Assembly (NCBI GenBank): GCA_964605705.1
Contig: CAZSDW010000008.1
Location: 45,598 to 109,597 of the forward strand
DNA from: CAZSDW01 sp964605705
GTDB taxonomy: Bacteria > Fidelibacterota > UBA2242
Length of the DNA stretch: 64,000 nucleotides
Direction of reading: 5' to 3'
The notes beneath the pieces were generated by a model, which did not search any database, was not told the origin of the DNA, and saw nothing but the letters and a program-made list of their open reading frames with translations. The translations under genes and the position numbers were made by a program. Shown here piece after piece: positions 25,585 to 35,218 of the stretch. The stretch's first letter is position 1. Each line of letters starts with the position of its first letter.

Positions 25585-26874
25585 TTACTCTTCCAATTCC
25601 GTAAATTCACCCAGCGTCCGTGTGAAAACATAAATCACAATAATCCCGATGATCAGGTGCGCAGTCAGACTGTACCAGATATATTCGGGGTGGTTAATTT
25701 TATCAAAGTGACCGAACAGCGCTGTATAGGTTACGCCGCTCAATGCGCCACCGAGACCGGTTGCCAGGAAATTGGATCCCATATAAAGACCGGCTTTTTC
25801 CTTTGGTGCGATCCAGGTGATGTATTCCTGAATGCGGGGTGAGGAAACCATTTCGCCAATCGCGAAGAGCAGGATGCCCAGAAATACCAGTGCCGGTGCA
25901 CCGAATTTTGCCACTCCCAGTACTAAAAAGCCCAGGGCTGACATAAACAGACCAAACAGAAAAGTCGGCATGGCTTGGAATTTTTCCGCCCAGCGGGAAA
26001 CAAAAATCTGGCAAATCATGATGATGTAACCCGTGTGGGATATTGTTTCTCCCAGCACCCGCCAGACGCCCTTTTCATCCACATGGGAAAAGATGCTGGT
26101 AAAGCCGGCGCCGAAAATACTTTTAATGTTCAGGTAAAGCAAGGCTGTATCAATATTGCGATCAATATAGATAGGAACCAGATTAAAGAATGCCCAGAAG
26201 GGTAACCAGAAGAAAATACCCAGGATGATGATAAAAGCGCTAAATTTAAGATCGGAAAAAACAATCCCGATATCAATGAATTTCTGTTTCAGGGTGGTTC
26301 CTTCGATTTCGCGCTTGGGTTCTTTATAAAAGAAAATGGTGATCAGCAACATGAATCCAATACCAATCGCCGCAGCGATGAAAGCATAATTCCAGGAGAT
26401 TGCCCGTAATTTTCCGGCAACGATGGGTCCGAACGAAGCCCCCACGTTGACCATGGCATAGAAAATACCAAAGCCGAGGGTTTTATTGGTTTTATCAGTA
26501 ACGGCTCGGACAGTCCCGGAAATTAATGGTTTAAAAATTCCGGCTGCCAAAGCAATACTCAACATTGTCAGGGCGATTCCAGAGAAGGATTTGGTTAAAA
26601 TTAACAAAAGGATAGATGGCAGGTAAGCCAGGTAGGAAACGATCAGAATTTTCTTGAAGCCGAATCGATCAGCAAAGGTCCCGGAAATCAGGGGAACCGT
26701 ATAGGAAAAGAGTAAAAACAGACTTTGAACAATTCCCAGCTGGGCTTTGGTGTAGCCGAGATATTCCATATAAATGCCGAATCCCATATAGATACCGTAA
26801 TAAGCGAAGCGCTCAAGTACCTCGATACTATTGGCGACCCAGAAAACCGCCGGGAATCCAGTGCGTTCTTTCAT
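25585..26874 (-). CDS. MFS transporter, POT/PTR2-like
   Basis: About 429 residues with 11-12 hydrophobic segments. The first carries EVLERFAYYG, the motif that marks proton-dependent oligopeptide (POT/PTR2) transporters. GIFKPLISGTVRAV followed by GFGIFYAMVNVGASFGP matches the second POT signature. It probably imports peptides or related compounds with protons, though POT-like MFS of unknown substrate are common in this phylum; another is at 58647-60209. TGAGGAC precedes the ATG at 26874, preferred over the TTG six codons upstream. Confidence 0.85.
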   Translation of the reverse strand: MKERTGFPAVFWVANSIEVLERFAYYGIYMGFGIYMEYLGYTKAQLGIVQSLFLLFSYTVPLISGTFADRFGFKKILIVSYLAYLPSILLLILTKSFSGIALTMLSIALAAGIFKPLISGTVRAVTDKTNKTLGFGIFYAMVNVGASFGPIVAGKLRAISWNYAFIAAAIGIGFMLLITIFFYKEPKREIEGTTLKQKFIDIGIVFSDLKFSAFIIILGIFFWLPFWAFFNLVPIYIDRNIDTALLYLNIKSIFGAGFTSIFSHVDEKGVWRVLGETISHTGYIIMICQIFVSRWAEKFQAMPTFLFGLFMSALGFLVLGVAKFGAPALVFLGILLFAIGEMVSSPRIQEYITWIAPKEKAGLYMGSNFLATGLGGALSGVTYTALFGHFDKINHPEYIWYSLTAHLIIGIIVIYVFTRTLGEFTELEE

Positions 26875-26971
26875 ATTGTCCTCATTCTTCAAATTAAAAT
26901 AACGCTTGGATACTACGAAAGTACGGGAAGAATGGCAAGCGCGGATTGATCAAAAAAATACTATTCTAAGC

Positions 26972-27256
26972 ATTGGCGACGTTGATAAACTTATCCATGA
27001 ACCGGCGTGACTAATGATTATGGCATATCTTTATGTTGTGAAAAGTGCGGATTTTTTATTCATTATGCGGCAGACAGGATTGACGAAAGGGAATCTATCT
27101 TCCCATTTAAGTAAGCTGGAAGCTGGTGGTTTAATCGAAATAAAAAAGGAATTTGTTGGTAAAATTCCGCGGACATTTTTGAGTTTATCCGATAACGGAC
27201 GAAAAGCCTTTGAAGAATATCAGCAGCAGATGAAACAATTTTTGGAGAATATTTAG
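26972..27256 (+). pseudogene. Winged-helix regulator interrupted by in-frame TGA
   Basis: From 27014 the frame encodes 80 residues of a small MarR/ArsR-like winged-helix family: LTKGNLSSHLSKLEAGGLIE is the recognition helix, followed by a wing and EEYQQQMKQFLENI. The usual family start, like DxLIHEPARLxIM, is found in the same frame just upstream as GDVDKLIHEPA, then TGA at 27008-27010, then LMIMAYL. The TGA stands where arginine (CGA) is expected. No ATG, GTG or TTG start is obvious upstream. A shortened product from ATG 27014 would lack the first helix and has no ribosome-binding site. It lies divergent from the POT-like transporter. Confidence 0.7.
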
Positions 27257-27410
27257 GGAATATCCAAGCCCTTTCTTTTATTGCTCCATTATAGTATTTA
27301 AATTGCAGAACGCAATTGGATTTTCGAATTGTGAGAAAAATGTATTTTTTGATTTTGTAATTTCTTTGACTCCTTAATTAATTTTGTGATAATAAACCGA
27401 CAAGGTATTA

Positions 27411-30400
27411 ATGAAAAACATCATCAAACAATTATGGCTGGTAATCAGTCTGATTCTGGCGGCTTCCTTTATTCTGTTGATGTCGGATCGGGAGCAGCGG
27501 GTTGGCCATTCCGATCGAACAGCACGGTCATATCCTTCCATCGCAATTATGCAGATTTCGTCCACGACGCTTCTGGATTCCCATGTTGCCGGTGTACTCA
27601 AGCGCCTGGAGGAGAAGGGCTACCGGGCCCCGGGCGGCAAGAATATCCGCCTTTTCAATCCTCAGGGGGATTACGGAACCGCCAATGCGATTGCTCGGGA
27701 AATTATCAATAGCCCTTATGATATCGTCATCACATCCAGTACTTTGGCTTTGCAGGTCTTTTCGAAAGCCAATACATCGGTACAGAAAACGCATGTTTTT
27801 GGCGCTGTAACCGATCCCTATGGCGCAGGTGTTGGTATCAGTGGTCCCGAACCGGATCAGCATCCCGCTTATATTGCCGGAGTTGGTACGTTTCAACCGG
27901 TTAAAAATACGATCAGAATTGCTTATGAAATGAATCCTGGCCTTAAATACCTGGGCGTCGTTTGGAATCCCGGAGAACAGTGTTCGGAAGCCTGCCTGAA
28001 GGAGGCCCGGGAAATCTGCCGGGAACTCGGGATTGAGCTTATCGAAGCCATTGCGACGAATACGTCAGAGGTTTCTGAAGCAGTGCGATCGGTAATTGCT
28101 AGGAATGTGGATGCGATCTGGATTGGCGGCGATACGGTCGCCAATGCCTCGATCGGGCTTATTATCAGTCTTGCCGCACAGGCGGGAATTCCCGTTTTCA
28201 GCAACGATCCGATGGATGCGGATAAGGGCGCCCTGTTTGGGCTGGGTGCCGATTATTTTACCGTGGGACAATACACGGCAGATATCGCTGTTGCTATCCT
28301 TGAAGGACAAAAAGCATCGACTTTTCGTATTGAAAATGTAATTCCGGAACAATTGGGCTTCAATCAGACAGTTCTTGCCAAACTGAAACACAACTGGAAG
28401 ATGACATCCACTGTTCAGAAATTGTTAGCCAAACAAAAAAGGTTGCTGACTGAGAAACGACTTGTACCCGAACTTGGCAGAACTTATCGGATTGGGCTGA
28501 GTTATATCGTCCCTGCCCCGATTTTTGAAATCGCCATTCGTGGTTTCAGAGACGGACTTAAGGATTTGGGTTTCATCGAGGGTGAAAACCTGGAACTCAT
28601 CATGCAGCATGCCAATGGTGATATGTCCTTTCTATCGCAGGCGACAGCCAACCTGGTACAACAGAAGCCGGATATTCTCGTAGCTATGTCCACTCCCTGT
28701 CTGAGCAGCGCTATCGCCCATTCGGATGATCTTAAGATTGCTTTTGGAATTGTATCTGCACCATTGGAAGCGGGTGCGGGGAAGAGTTTTACAGAGCATT
28801 TACCCAATGTGACCGGTATTGTTCAGCTGATTCCCACTGAAGAACTTTTTGAATGGACTGCAAAACTTTTTCCCAAAGCCAAGCGAATCGGTGCTCTCTA
28901 CAATCCATCGGAAGCCAATTCGGCTAAAGAAATTCTCGACCTGGAAAAGATACTGAATCGACGTAGATTACAACTGGTGAAGGTGGCGGTTTACAATACG
29001 AGTGAAATACCGGAAAATATCAGGGCGCTCCTGTCTAAGAATGTGGACCTGGTTTTTGCCATGGCGGACAATACGGTCGCCAATGGGATACCAGCCATGG
29101 TCAAAGCTTGCGAACAGCAGCGGGTGCCCATCATTGCCGAGGATGTTTCGCTCATGGGAACCGGGGCAATTATTTCCTGTGCTCCCGGTCCCTATAGTGA
29201 CGGACGAGACCTGGCAGAATTAACTGCCCGTATTCTCCTGGGCGAATCGCCGGAAGACATTCCCATTATTCCGGGTAAAAAGAATGAACTGACTCTTGAT
29301 CTTGCGGCTCTGAAAAAAGCCGGAACAAGTGCACCGACCGATCTTTTAAAACGAGCCGATGTCTTTTTTAATATTCGACCAGAAACAAAAACTCCGGCAA
29401 AAATCGTGCTGGTCAACCTGGTTGAAAATGCCGCGTTGCTGCAGGCGATAGATGGTGTAGAAACCGCGTTTTCCGAAATGGGTTTGCAAGCCGACAGGGA
29501 TTTTACGCTTAAAAAATATTGTGCCCAGGGGGACATGTCTCAGCTTTCCCAGATACTCGATAGAGTTCAATTGGAAAAGCCTGATGCACTGATTACGGTC
29601 ACGACGCCGGTTTTTATCACGGCTATAAAAAAGAATTTCGATTTTCCGTTGATTTTTACAGTCGCCAGCGACCCGGCGAAACTGGAGTTGTTTAAAACGG
29701 GACGCCCAAATAATGTTTGCGGAATCCATGATGATCCGCCGGTGGACCAGGTTCTGGCAATGGCGAAAAAGTATGATCCGGCGTTGGGCGCAGTGGGAAT
29801 TATTTATGATGCTTCCCAGATGAATGCACTTATATCGGTCGAAAAACTCCGAAAAGCGGGTCTTGATCAGCATATTAATATTTTGGAAGCCACGGTGACC
29901 ACCGTTTCCGATCTTCCCATGGCGACTCAATCGGTTATTCAGCGTGGCGCCCGGGCGCTTATTGTTTCGGCTGATAATCTTGCCACTACCGGTTTTACCA
30001 GCATTCTCAAAGTTGCGCAGGGAGCTGGAATTCCCATCTATGTCACGGATATTGATTTGATCGAAAAAGGGGCAACTGGCGGTGTCGGGGATAGCTACTT
30101 TGACTGGGGGCGACAATCCGGGCAACTGGCGGTGAGAGTTCTGGCGGGAGTATCTCCTTCGGAACTGCCGATCATGCCCACAGAGGAAAATATCCGGGTT
30201 GAACCCAAAGCGCATGTTTCATCAACTTCCCGGTCTGAACCATTTAAACTGCGGATTGTTCTCTACAGTGAAACAGAATTTGCGGAACGCTGCCGGGATG
30301 GTCTCATTGATGGTATCAACCAGGCTGGTTATACAGAAGGGCAGAATTACCTGCTGACGTCATACAATGCCCAGGGAGATATGTCCACTCTGTCCAGCAT

Positions 30401-31142
30401 TATGACTACAGTCAAATCCGATCATGTGGATCTGCTTATGGTCGTATCGACCCCAACGCTTCAGGCGGCTCTTCGCCAGGCGGGTGAACAGACCAGGATA
30501 GTCTTTACCGGGGTGGGAGACGGAGTGAAGGCGGGTGCCGGGAAAAGTGAAACGGATCATTTGCCGAATGTCACGGGCATCAGCACACGGTCTGCCTTTG
30601 ATGGTATGGCAAGGATTATCAAAAAAACGCTTCCTGATGCGCTTCGTGTTGGGACCCTTTTTACGCCTGGGGAAATAAACAGTGTCCTTTATAAGGACTG
30701 GTTCAAAGAGGCTTTGGAAAAGGAAGGTCTGGAACTTGTTGCTGTACCGGTCAATTCCAGCGCCGATGTAGCGCAGTCCGCGATTGAACTTTGCGGTAAA
30801 AATATCCACGTTTTGGGTCAGGTAGTGGATAATCTGACCCGTCCGGGGTTTGCGCTGATTGCCCGAAAAGCCGCGGAAAATAATTTGCCGGTCTATGTTT
30901 TCGATAGTGACCAGATGAAATACGGCGGAGTCATCTGTCTTGCCAGGGATTATTACGATGCCGGATTAGAGGCAGCTGAAAAAGCCGTTCGGATTCTTAA
31001 AGGTGAAAGTCCCAAAGATATTCCATTTGACAATACCCAATCCGAAAAACTTATTCTCAATCCGGTACTGGTGGAGAAATACAAACTCCGGATATCAAAA
31101 GAATTAATGGAAAAGGCGACAATATATACACCCAATCAGTAA
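27411..31142 (+). CDS. Four-domain ABC substrate-binding protein (TrpX type, tandem)
   Basis: 1243 residues. After one N-terminal signal anchor (about 1-25) there are four ABC_sub_bind-type domains at about 43-335, 356-655, 661-935 and 943-1235. Each repeats a core: QGDYGTANAIA, NGDMSFLSQA, QGDMSQLSQI and QGDMSTLSSI, followed by ITSSTLAL, VAMSTPCL, VTTPVFI and VVSTPTL. Ordinary TrpX proteins have one such domain of about 300 residues. It heads an operon with a TrpY-like permease and TrpZ-like ATPase, so it should deliver a small ligand; four sites in one chain are unusual. The ligand is unknown; tryptophan or other aromatic compounds are possible by family only. Confidence 0.9.
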   Translation: MKNIIKQLWLVISLILAASFILLMSDREQRVGHSDRTARSYPSIAIMQISSTTLLDSHVAGVLKRLEEKGYRAPGGKNIRLFNPQGDYGTANAIAREIINSPYDIVITSSTLALQVFSKANTSVQKTHVFGAVTDPYGAGVGISGPEPDQHPAYIAGVGTFQPVKNTIRIAYEMNPGLKYLGVVWNPGEQCSEACLKEAREICRELGIELIEAIATNTSEVSEAVRSVIARNVDAIWIGGDTVANASIGLIISLAAQAGIPVFSNDPMDADKGALFGLGADYFTVGQYTADIAVAILEGQKASTFRIENVIPEQLGFNQTVLAKLKHNWKMTSTVQKLLAKQKRLLTEKRLVPELGRTYRIGLSYIVPAPIFEIAIRGFRDGLKDLGFIEGENLELIMQHANGDMSFLSQATANLVQQKPDILVAMSTPCLSSAIAHSDDLKIAFGIVSAPLEAGAGKSFTEHLPNVTGIVQLIPTEELFEWTAKLFPKAKRIGALYNPSEANSAKEILDLEKILNRRRLQLVKVAVYNTSEIPENIRALLSKNVDLVFAMADNTVANGIPAMVKACEQQRVPIIAEDVSLMGTGAIISCAPGPYSDGRDLAELTARILLGESPEDIPIIPGKKNELTLDLAALKKAGTSAPTDLLKRADVFFNIRPETKTPAKIVLVNLVENAALLQAIDGVETAFSEMGLQADRDFTLKKYCAQGDMSQLSQILDRVQLEKPDALITVTTPVFITAIKKNFDFPLIFTVASDPAKLELFKTGRPNNVCGIHDDPPVDQVLAMAKKYDPALGAVGIIYDASQMNALISVEKLRKAGLDQHINILEATVTTVSDLPMATQSVIQRGARALIVSADNLATTGFTSILKVAQGAGIPIYVTDIDLIEKGATGGVGDSYFDWGRQSGQLAVRVLAGVSPSELPIMPTEENIRVEPKAHVSSTSRSEPFKLRIVLYSETEFAERCRDGLIDGINQAGYTEGQNYLLTSYNAQGDMSTLSSIMTTVKSDHVDLLMVVSTPTLQAALRQAGEQTRIVFTGVGDGVKAGAGKSETDHLPNVTGISTRSAFDGMARIIKKTLPDALRVGTLFTPGEINSVLYKDWFKEALEKEGLELVAVPVNSSADVAQSAIELCGKNIHVLGQVVDNLTRPGFALIARKAAENNLPVYVFDSDQMKYGGVICLARDYYDAGLEAAEKAVRILKGESPKDIPFDNTQSEKLILNPVLVEKYKLRISKELMEKATIYTPNQ

Positions 31143-31153
31143 CAGGATAGACC

Positions 31154-32374
31154 ATGAAAATTGAACATGAACTACGAGGAAAATACCTGCTTATCCGGGT
31201 AATGGGACGGCTGGATGCCGCCTGGGCGGAATACTTTACCGATGAACTTTTTCAACATATCCGAAATGGTCAGCATCATATAATCATCGATGCTTCAGGG
31301 ATGGTTTTTTTAAGTTCTGCGGGGATTCGGGCGCTGTTGCGCATATTCAAGGAACTCAATACCGTACACGGCAGTTTTCTGATTGTCAATGCCACGGATT
31401 TTGTTGAGCAGACCCTGGTAACCACCCGATTTGAGATGTGGCTGGGTGATAAATTCCCGGCGGATATGCCGGCTGTTTCTTCCGGTGATGAGGTGGAAAA
31501 CAGCGGAATAGAACGTTTTATATTGAATGAAAAAGCCACATTGACAATTACCGAGCAAGCCGATTGGCAACCCTGGCAGGCAGTCGATCAAAACCTGGTG
31601 AAAACGGTTGACTTTTCAGCGGATATGATCGCTCTTGGAATTGGCAGTTCCGCCGACACTTTAAAAGATGCCCGGAATCAGTATGGAGAATTTCTTGCCG
31701 TCGCCGGGAACATTGTATATCAATTACCGGATGAACAGGGACATCCGGATTACCTGATTGCTGAAAAACAATATATTCCCCGCATGCAGTGCATCCAGTT
31801 GATGAGTTATCGTGGTGATATGGGTTATCACAACCGTTTTGCACCGACGGATAAAACACCTTTTTATACTATTTCGGCGTTATTGAAAAACATGCTGGAT
31901 CAGGCAAAAAGCGAAGCGGTCGGTTTTGTGATTTTGGGTGAAATAGAAGGATTGGTTGGCAGCTTCCTGATCCGTTCTCCTGGTTTACTGGAAAAATCCC
32001 GGGAGATCATTTTCCCGGAGATTCGGGACTGGTTAAGTTTTTGCGGCGAACGTTCATATCACCATCAGCAAGTCCTGATAATGGGTGTCGCTGGAAAATC
32101 GGAGACTTTATCTGATAAAATGATGTTGTCCAGACTGCCATCCTGCCCGGAACTGTCAGCCCATATTCATGGTGCTGTTTTTCCCTATCAGCCTTTGCAG
32201 AATGGTAAAATCGAACTCAAAACGGCGATCCAAAAATTTTTTAATGGGCCACCTCCCTTGGCGGTTATGCATTTAGTTGACGATGCCCGTCCCGTCGTCG
32301 GATTGGGAGAGAGTGCTTTAATCCGGGGAGCCTGTTGGTTCAGTCCCCTGCAAAATCCGGAGGTGTTATCATGA
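31154..32374 (+). CDS. STAS-domain protein with large C-terminal domain
   Basis: 406 residues. Residues 1-105 form a STAS (anti-anti-sigma) domain with the phosphorylatable serine motif MVFLSSAGIRALLR (S54-S55). The remaining 300 residues are soluble; GIGSSADTLKDARNQYGEF and FVILGEIEGLVGSF have a faint PP2C-like look, but I cannot assign a family. It is embedded between the binding protein and the permease, whose ATG overlaps its stop (ATGA at 32371-32374). This implies tight coexpression with the transporter and a regulatory role in coupling transport to partner switching. Confidence 0.8.
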   Translation: MKIEHELRGKYLLIRVMGRLDAAWAEYFTDELFQHIRNGQHHIIIDASGMVFLSSAGIRALLRIFKELNTVHGSFLIVNATDFVEQTLVTTRFEMWLGDKFPADMPAVSSGDEVENSGIERFILNEKATLTITEQADWQPWQAVDQNLVKTVDFSADMIALGIGSSADTLKDARNQYGEFLAVAGNIVYQLPDEQGHPDYLIAEKQYIPRMQCIQLMSYRGDMGYHNRFAPTDKTPFYTISALLKNMLDQAKSEAVGFVILGEIEGLVGSFLIRSPGLLEKSREIIFPEIRDWLSFCGERSYHHQQVLIMGVAGKSETLSDKMMLSRLPSCPELSAHIHGAVFPYQPLQNGKIELKTAIQKFFNGPPPLAVMHLVDDARPVVGLGESALIRGACWFSPLQNPEVLS

Positions 32375-33318
32375 GTCTGGTCGTAGGTGCTTTTACGATG
32401 GGACTTATCCTGTCGCTGCTGTCACTGGGCATGCTCATCAGTTTCCGGATGATTAAATTCACGGATATTACAGTGGACGGCTCAATTACCCTGGGTGCTT
32501 CGATTTCCGCTGTATTTATTGTTCAGGGGTATTCACCCTGGCTCGCTGTACTCCTGTCCTTTGCTGCCGGATCACTGGCAGGTATGATCACCGGGCTGCT
32601 GCATACCCGTTTTAAAATTCAGGAGATTCTTTCCGGAATTTTGGTAATGACGGCACTCTATTCCATTAATCTGAGGATTATGGGGCGGAGTAACATTCCA
32701 CTTCTTGATGTAAAAACTGTTTCAACCGGCATGGAGGGGCTACTGGGAAAAATAACAGGAGGAACTGCCCGAATCAATATCTTGGGCTGGCAACTTCCCT
32801 CCGGTGATTTGGCGGTGTTTATAACATGTAGCATCATTGTCATCCTTATCGCTATTATCCTTGGTTGTTTTCTGCTGACTCATTACGGTACTGCATTGAG
32901 AGCAGCCGGACAAAATCCGCAGATGGTCAGGGCTCAGGGAGTAAATAATAATACTATGGTTGTTTTTAGCCTGGCTCTGGCAAACGGCCTGGTGGCTTTA
33001 TCCGGTTCACTGCTGGCACAATACCAGGGATTTGCGGATGTTCAGATGGGTATCGGTATGATGGTCTGGGGGCTTGCGAGCATTATCATCGGTGAAGCAC
33101 TGGTAGGCCGCGGCAGTATCGGGCTGACGATTACAGGCGTTATTCTAGGCACCATTCTCTTTCGTCTGCTTATTGCGATCGCCCTGCGATGGGGATTGAA
33201 TCCTAATGATCTTAAATTGGTCACGGCATTTTTCGTTTTTGCCGCACTAGTAGCACCCGACTGGTTCAGAACCATTAGCAAAAAACTCACAAGAGGACTA
33301 CGTTATGCTAAAAATTGA
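32371..33318 (+). CDS. ABC transporter permease (TrpY/BMP-type)
   Basis: About 315 residues with eight or more membrane segments of the branched-chain/BMP permease family. The segment FTDITVDGSITLGASISAVF is a TrpY-type signature, and GTALRAAGQNPQMVRAQGV is the coupling-helix (EAA-like) region facing the ATPase. The start at ATG 32371 is set by GGAGG at 32359-32363 and overlaps the STAS gene by four bases. It works with the ATPase encoded next, which overlaps it by 14 bases, and the four-domain binding protein upstream. Confidence 0.9.
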   Translation: MSLVVGAFTMGLILSLLSLGMLISFRMIKFTDITVDGSITLGASISAVFIVQGYSPWLAVLLSFAAGSLAGMITGLLHTRFKIQEILSGILVMTALYSINLRIMGRSNIPLLDVKTVSTGMEGLLGKITGGTARINILGWQLPSGDLAVFITCSIIVILIAIILGCFLLTHYGTALRAAGQNPQMVRAQGVNNNTMVVFSLALANGLVALSGSLLAQYQGFADVQMGIGMMVWGLASIIIGEALVGRGSIGLTITGVILGTILFRLLIAIALRWGLNPNDLKLVTAFFVFAALVAPDWFRTISKKLTRGLRYAKN

Positions 33319-34117
33319 TTCACTTTCCAAAACCTTTCATGCCAATACCGCCAATGAAGTCCGGGCTTTACAGGATGTGAGTCTGATCCTGGAGAACGGC
33401 AGTTTTACTGCCATCATTGGGACAAATGGTTCGGGTAAAAGTACTCTTCTTAACTCTGTTGCCGGAACCTTTGAGCCGGATACGGGCAGCATTTATCTGG
33501 AGAATCATAATATTACATATTGGCCGGAATACAAACGGGCGTCTCTCATTGGACGTGTTTTTCAAAATCCTTTTGCCGGTACAGTAGCAGATATGACCAT
33601 CGCGGAAAATATCGTGATTGCCATGAAACGGGGCCAACACAGGTCTTTACATATCGCTGTAACCAGGACTTTCCGGGATGAAGTTTCCGACCGGGTCAGA
33701 ACGCTGAAAATGGGTCTGGAAGACCGCTTGGATAATCCGATTGGGACACTCTCAGGAGGTCAGCGACAAGCATTAACTTTGCTCATGGCTGCCTGGACCA
33801 AGCCCAAGATTCTGCTCCTGGATGAACACACAGCCGCGCTGGATCCCAAAAGTGCCGCCAAGGTCGCGGAACTTACAAAAATCATTATTGAACAGGAAAA
33901 ACTTACGGCGCTGATGGTCACACATTCCATGCAGCAAGCGGTGGATTTGCCGGACCGGATCATTATGATGCACCGGGGCAAGATCGTGGAAGATTATCAA
34001 CACGAACAGAAAAGACGGGTACGGGTTCCCGACCTTATGTCCACCTTCGATCGAGTACAAAAACGTGAACTTTTTGATGAGTCCGTTGCCGGAATGCTTC
34101 AGGCACAATATTTATGA
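33305..34117 (+). CDS. ABC transporter ATP-binding protein (TrpZ-like)
   Basis: 270 residues with Walker A GTNGSGKST, Q-loop FQNPFAG, signature LSGGQRQAL, Walker B ILLLDEHTAAL (the catalytic residue is E within DEHTAAL) and switch histidine VTHSM. The family is the TrpZ/BMP-type ATPase that pairs with TrpY-like permeases. The gene starts inside the end of the permease gene, giving translational coupling. It energises ligand import across the inner membrane. Confidence 0.93.
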   Translation: MLKIDSLSKTFHANTANEVRALQDVSLILENGSFTAIIGTNGSGKSTLLNSVAGTFEPDTGSIYLENHNITYWPEYKRASLIGRVFQNPFAGTVADMTIAENIVIAMKRGQHRSLHIAVTRTFRDEVSDRVRTLKMGLEDRLDNPIGTLSGGQRQALTLLMAAWTKPKILLLDEHTAALDPKSAAKVAELTKIIIEQEKLTALMVTHSMQQAVDLPDRIIMMHRGKIVEDYQHEQKRRVRVPDLMSTFDRVQKRELFDESVAGMLQAQYL

Positions 34118-34219
34118 GTTCTTGGAGCTTATTAATTCCTGATTTGTCTGATTATCTATGAAAATTCTTTTGAGTAAGGGAATAATACCTTATTTTTATC
34201 ATGGTTTAAGGAAATTCAA

Positions 34220-35218
34220 ATGCCACGCAAAACAAAACAAGAATTATTGATTACAATTGTTTGGTTTTGTTGTTCATTTTTGCTAAATGCCCAGAGTTTT
34301 GCCGTTAATAAGCCTATAAAAGTCGTTCTTCAATGGGTGCCTCAGGCACAATTCGCTGGCTATTATACAGCCAAAAATCTTGGCATTTATAAGAAATACG
34401 GTATTGATTTAACTATTATTCCCGGTGGACCCAACGTTTCGGTCATTGATTGTATAAAATCCGGAAAAGCCGATTTTGGGACTTTTTTCTTATTAAATGC
34501 CACCAAACTCAATGCTCAAGGAGTTCCACTGGTCAATATCGCCCAGGTCTCGCGCCGTTCAGCGCTGATATTGGTTGCAAAAAAATCCAGTGGTATTCTT
34601 GAACCGCAGGACATGAATGGCAGGAAAATTGGCATCTATAAAGATGATTTCAGTGATATTCCCCTGGCATTTATCAAAGACAATGATCTGGCTGTCAAAA
34701 TAGTACCGATTGCCACGGGCATCCATATATTTTTGCATGATGGTACCGATGTCACGAATGTTATGTGGTATAACGAGTATCATACAATTCTGAATTGTGG
34801 TTATAATCCCGATGAGTTATCGACGTTTTACATGTCAGACTACGGGTTTAATGTGCCCGAAGATGGTATTTATTGTTTGCGTTCAACCTATGACTGGAAT
34901 CCTGAAATATGTGAAAAGGTTGTGGAAGCCACTATGGAGGGCTGGCTATATGCGTTTCAACATCCCGAAGAGGCTTTGGAGATTGTAATTAAGGAGATGA
35001 AAAAAGAGCATATTCCGGCAAATTTAGCCCATCAGCAGTGGATGCTGGCAAGAATGCGAGATATCATCACCCCGGACGGGCAGGAGAATCTGACAACCTA
35101 TCTCTCCAAAGATGTTTATGAAATGTCCGGTCAAATACTGATAAATAACGGTTCAGTTAAGCAGCTGCCAGCCTATGAATGTTTTTTTATTCCCACGGGA
35201 AAATATGTTAAAAAATAG
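34220..35218 (+). CDS. NMT1/THI5-type periplasmic binding protein
   Basis: 332 residues with a signal peptide (about 1-28) and the NMT1/THI5-like fold: VVLQWVPQAQFAGYYTAKNL, GIYKKYGIDLTIIPGGPN and GKADFG are typical. Relatives bind pyrimidine (thiamine precursor), riboflavin-like or sulfonate ligands. No cognate permease follows. Instead its last 14 bases overlap the sensor phosphatase gene, so it may present a ligand to that sensor rather than feed a transporter. AAGGA precedes ATG 34220. Confidence 0.85.
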   Translation: MPRKTKQELLITIVWFCCSFLLNAQSFAVNKPIKVVLQWVPQAQFAGYYTAKNLGIYKKYGIDLTIIPGGPNVSVIDCIKSGKADFGTFFLLNATKLNAQGVPLVNIAQVSRRSALILVAKKSSGILEPQDMNGRKIGIYKDDFSDIPLAFIKDNDLAVKIVPIATGIHIFLHDGTDVTNVMWYNEYHTILNCGYNPDELSTFYMSDYGFNVPEDGIYCLRSTYDWNPEICEKVVEATMEGWLYAFQHPEEALEIVIKEMKKEHIPANLAHQQWMLARMRDIITPDGQENLTTYLSKDVYEMSGQILINNGSVKQLPAYECFFIPTGKYVKK

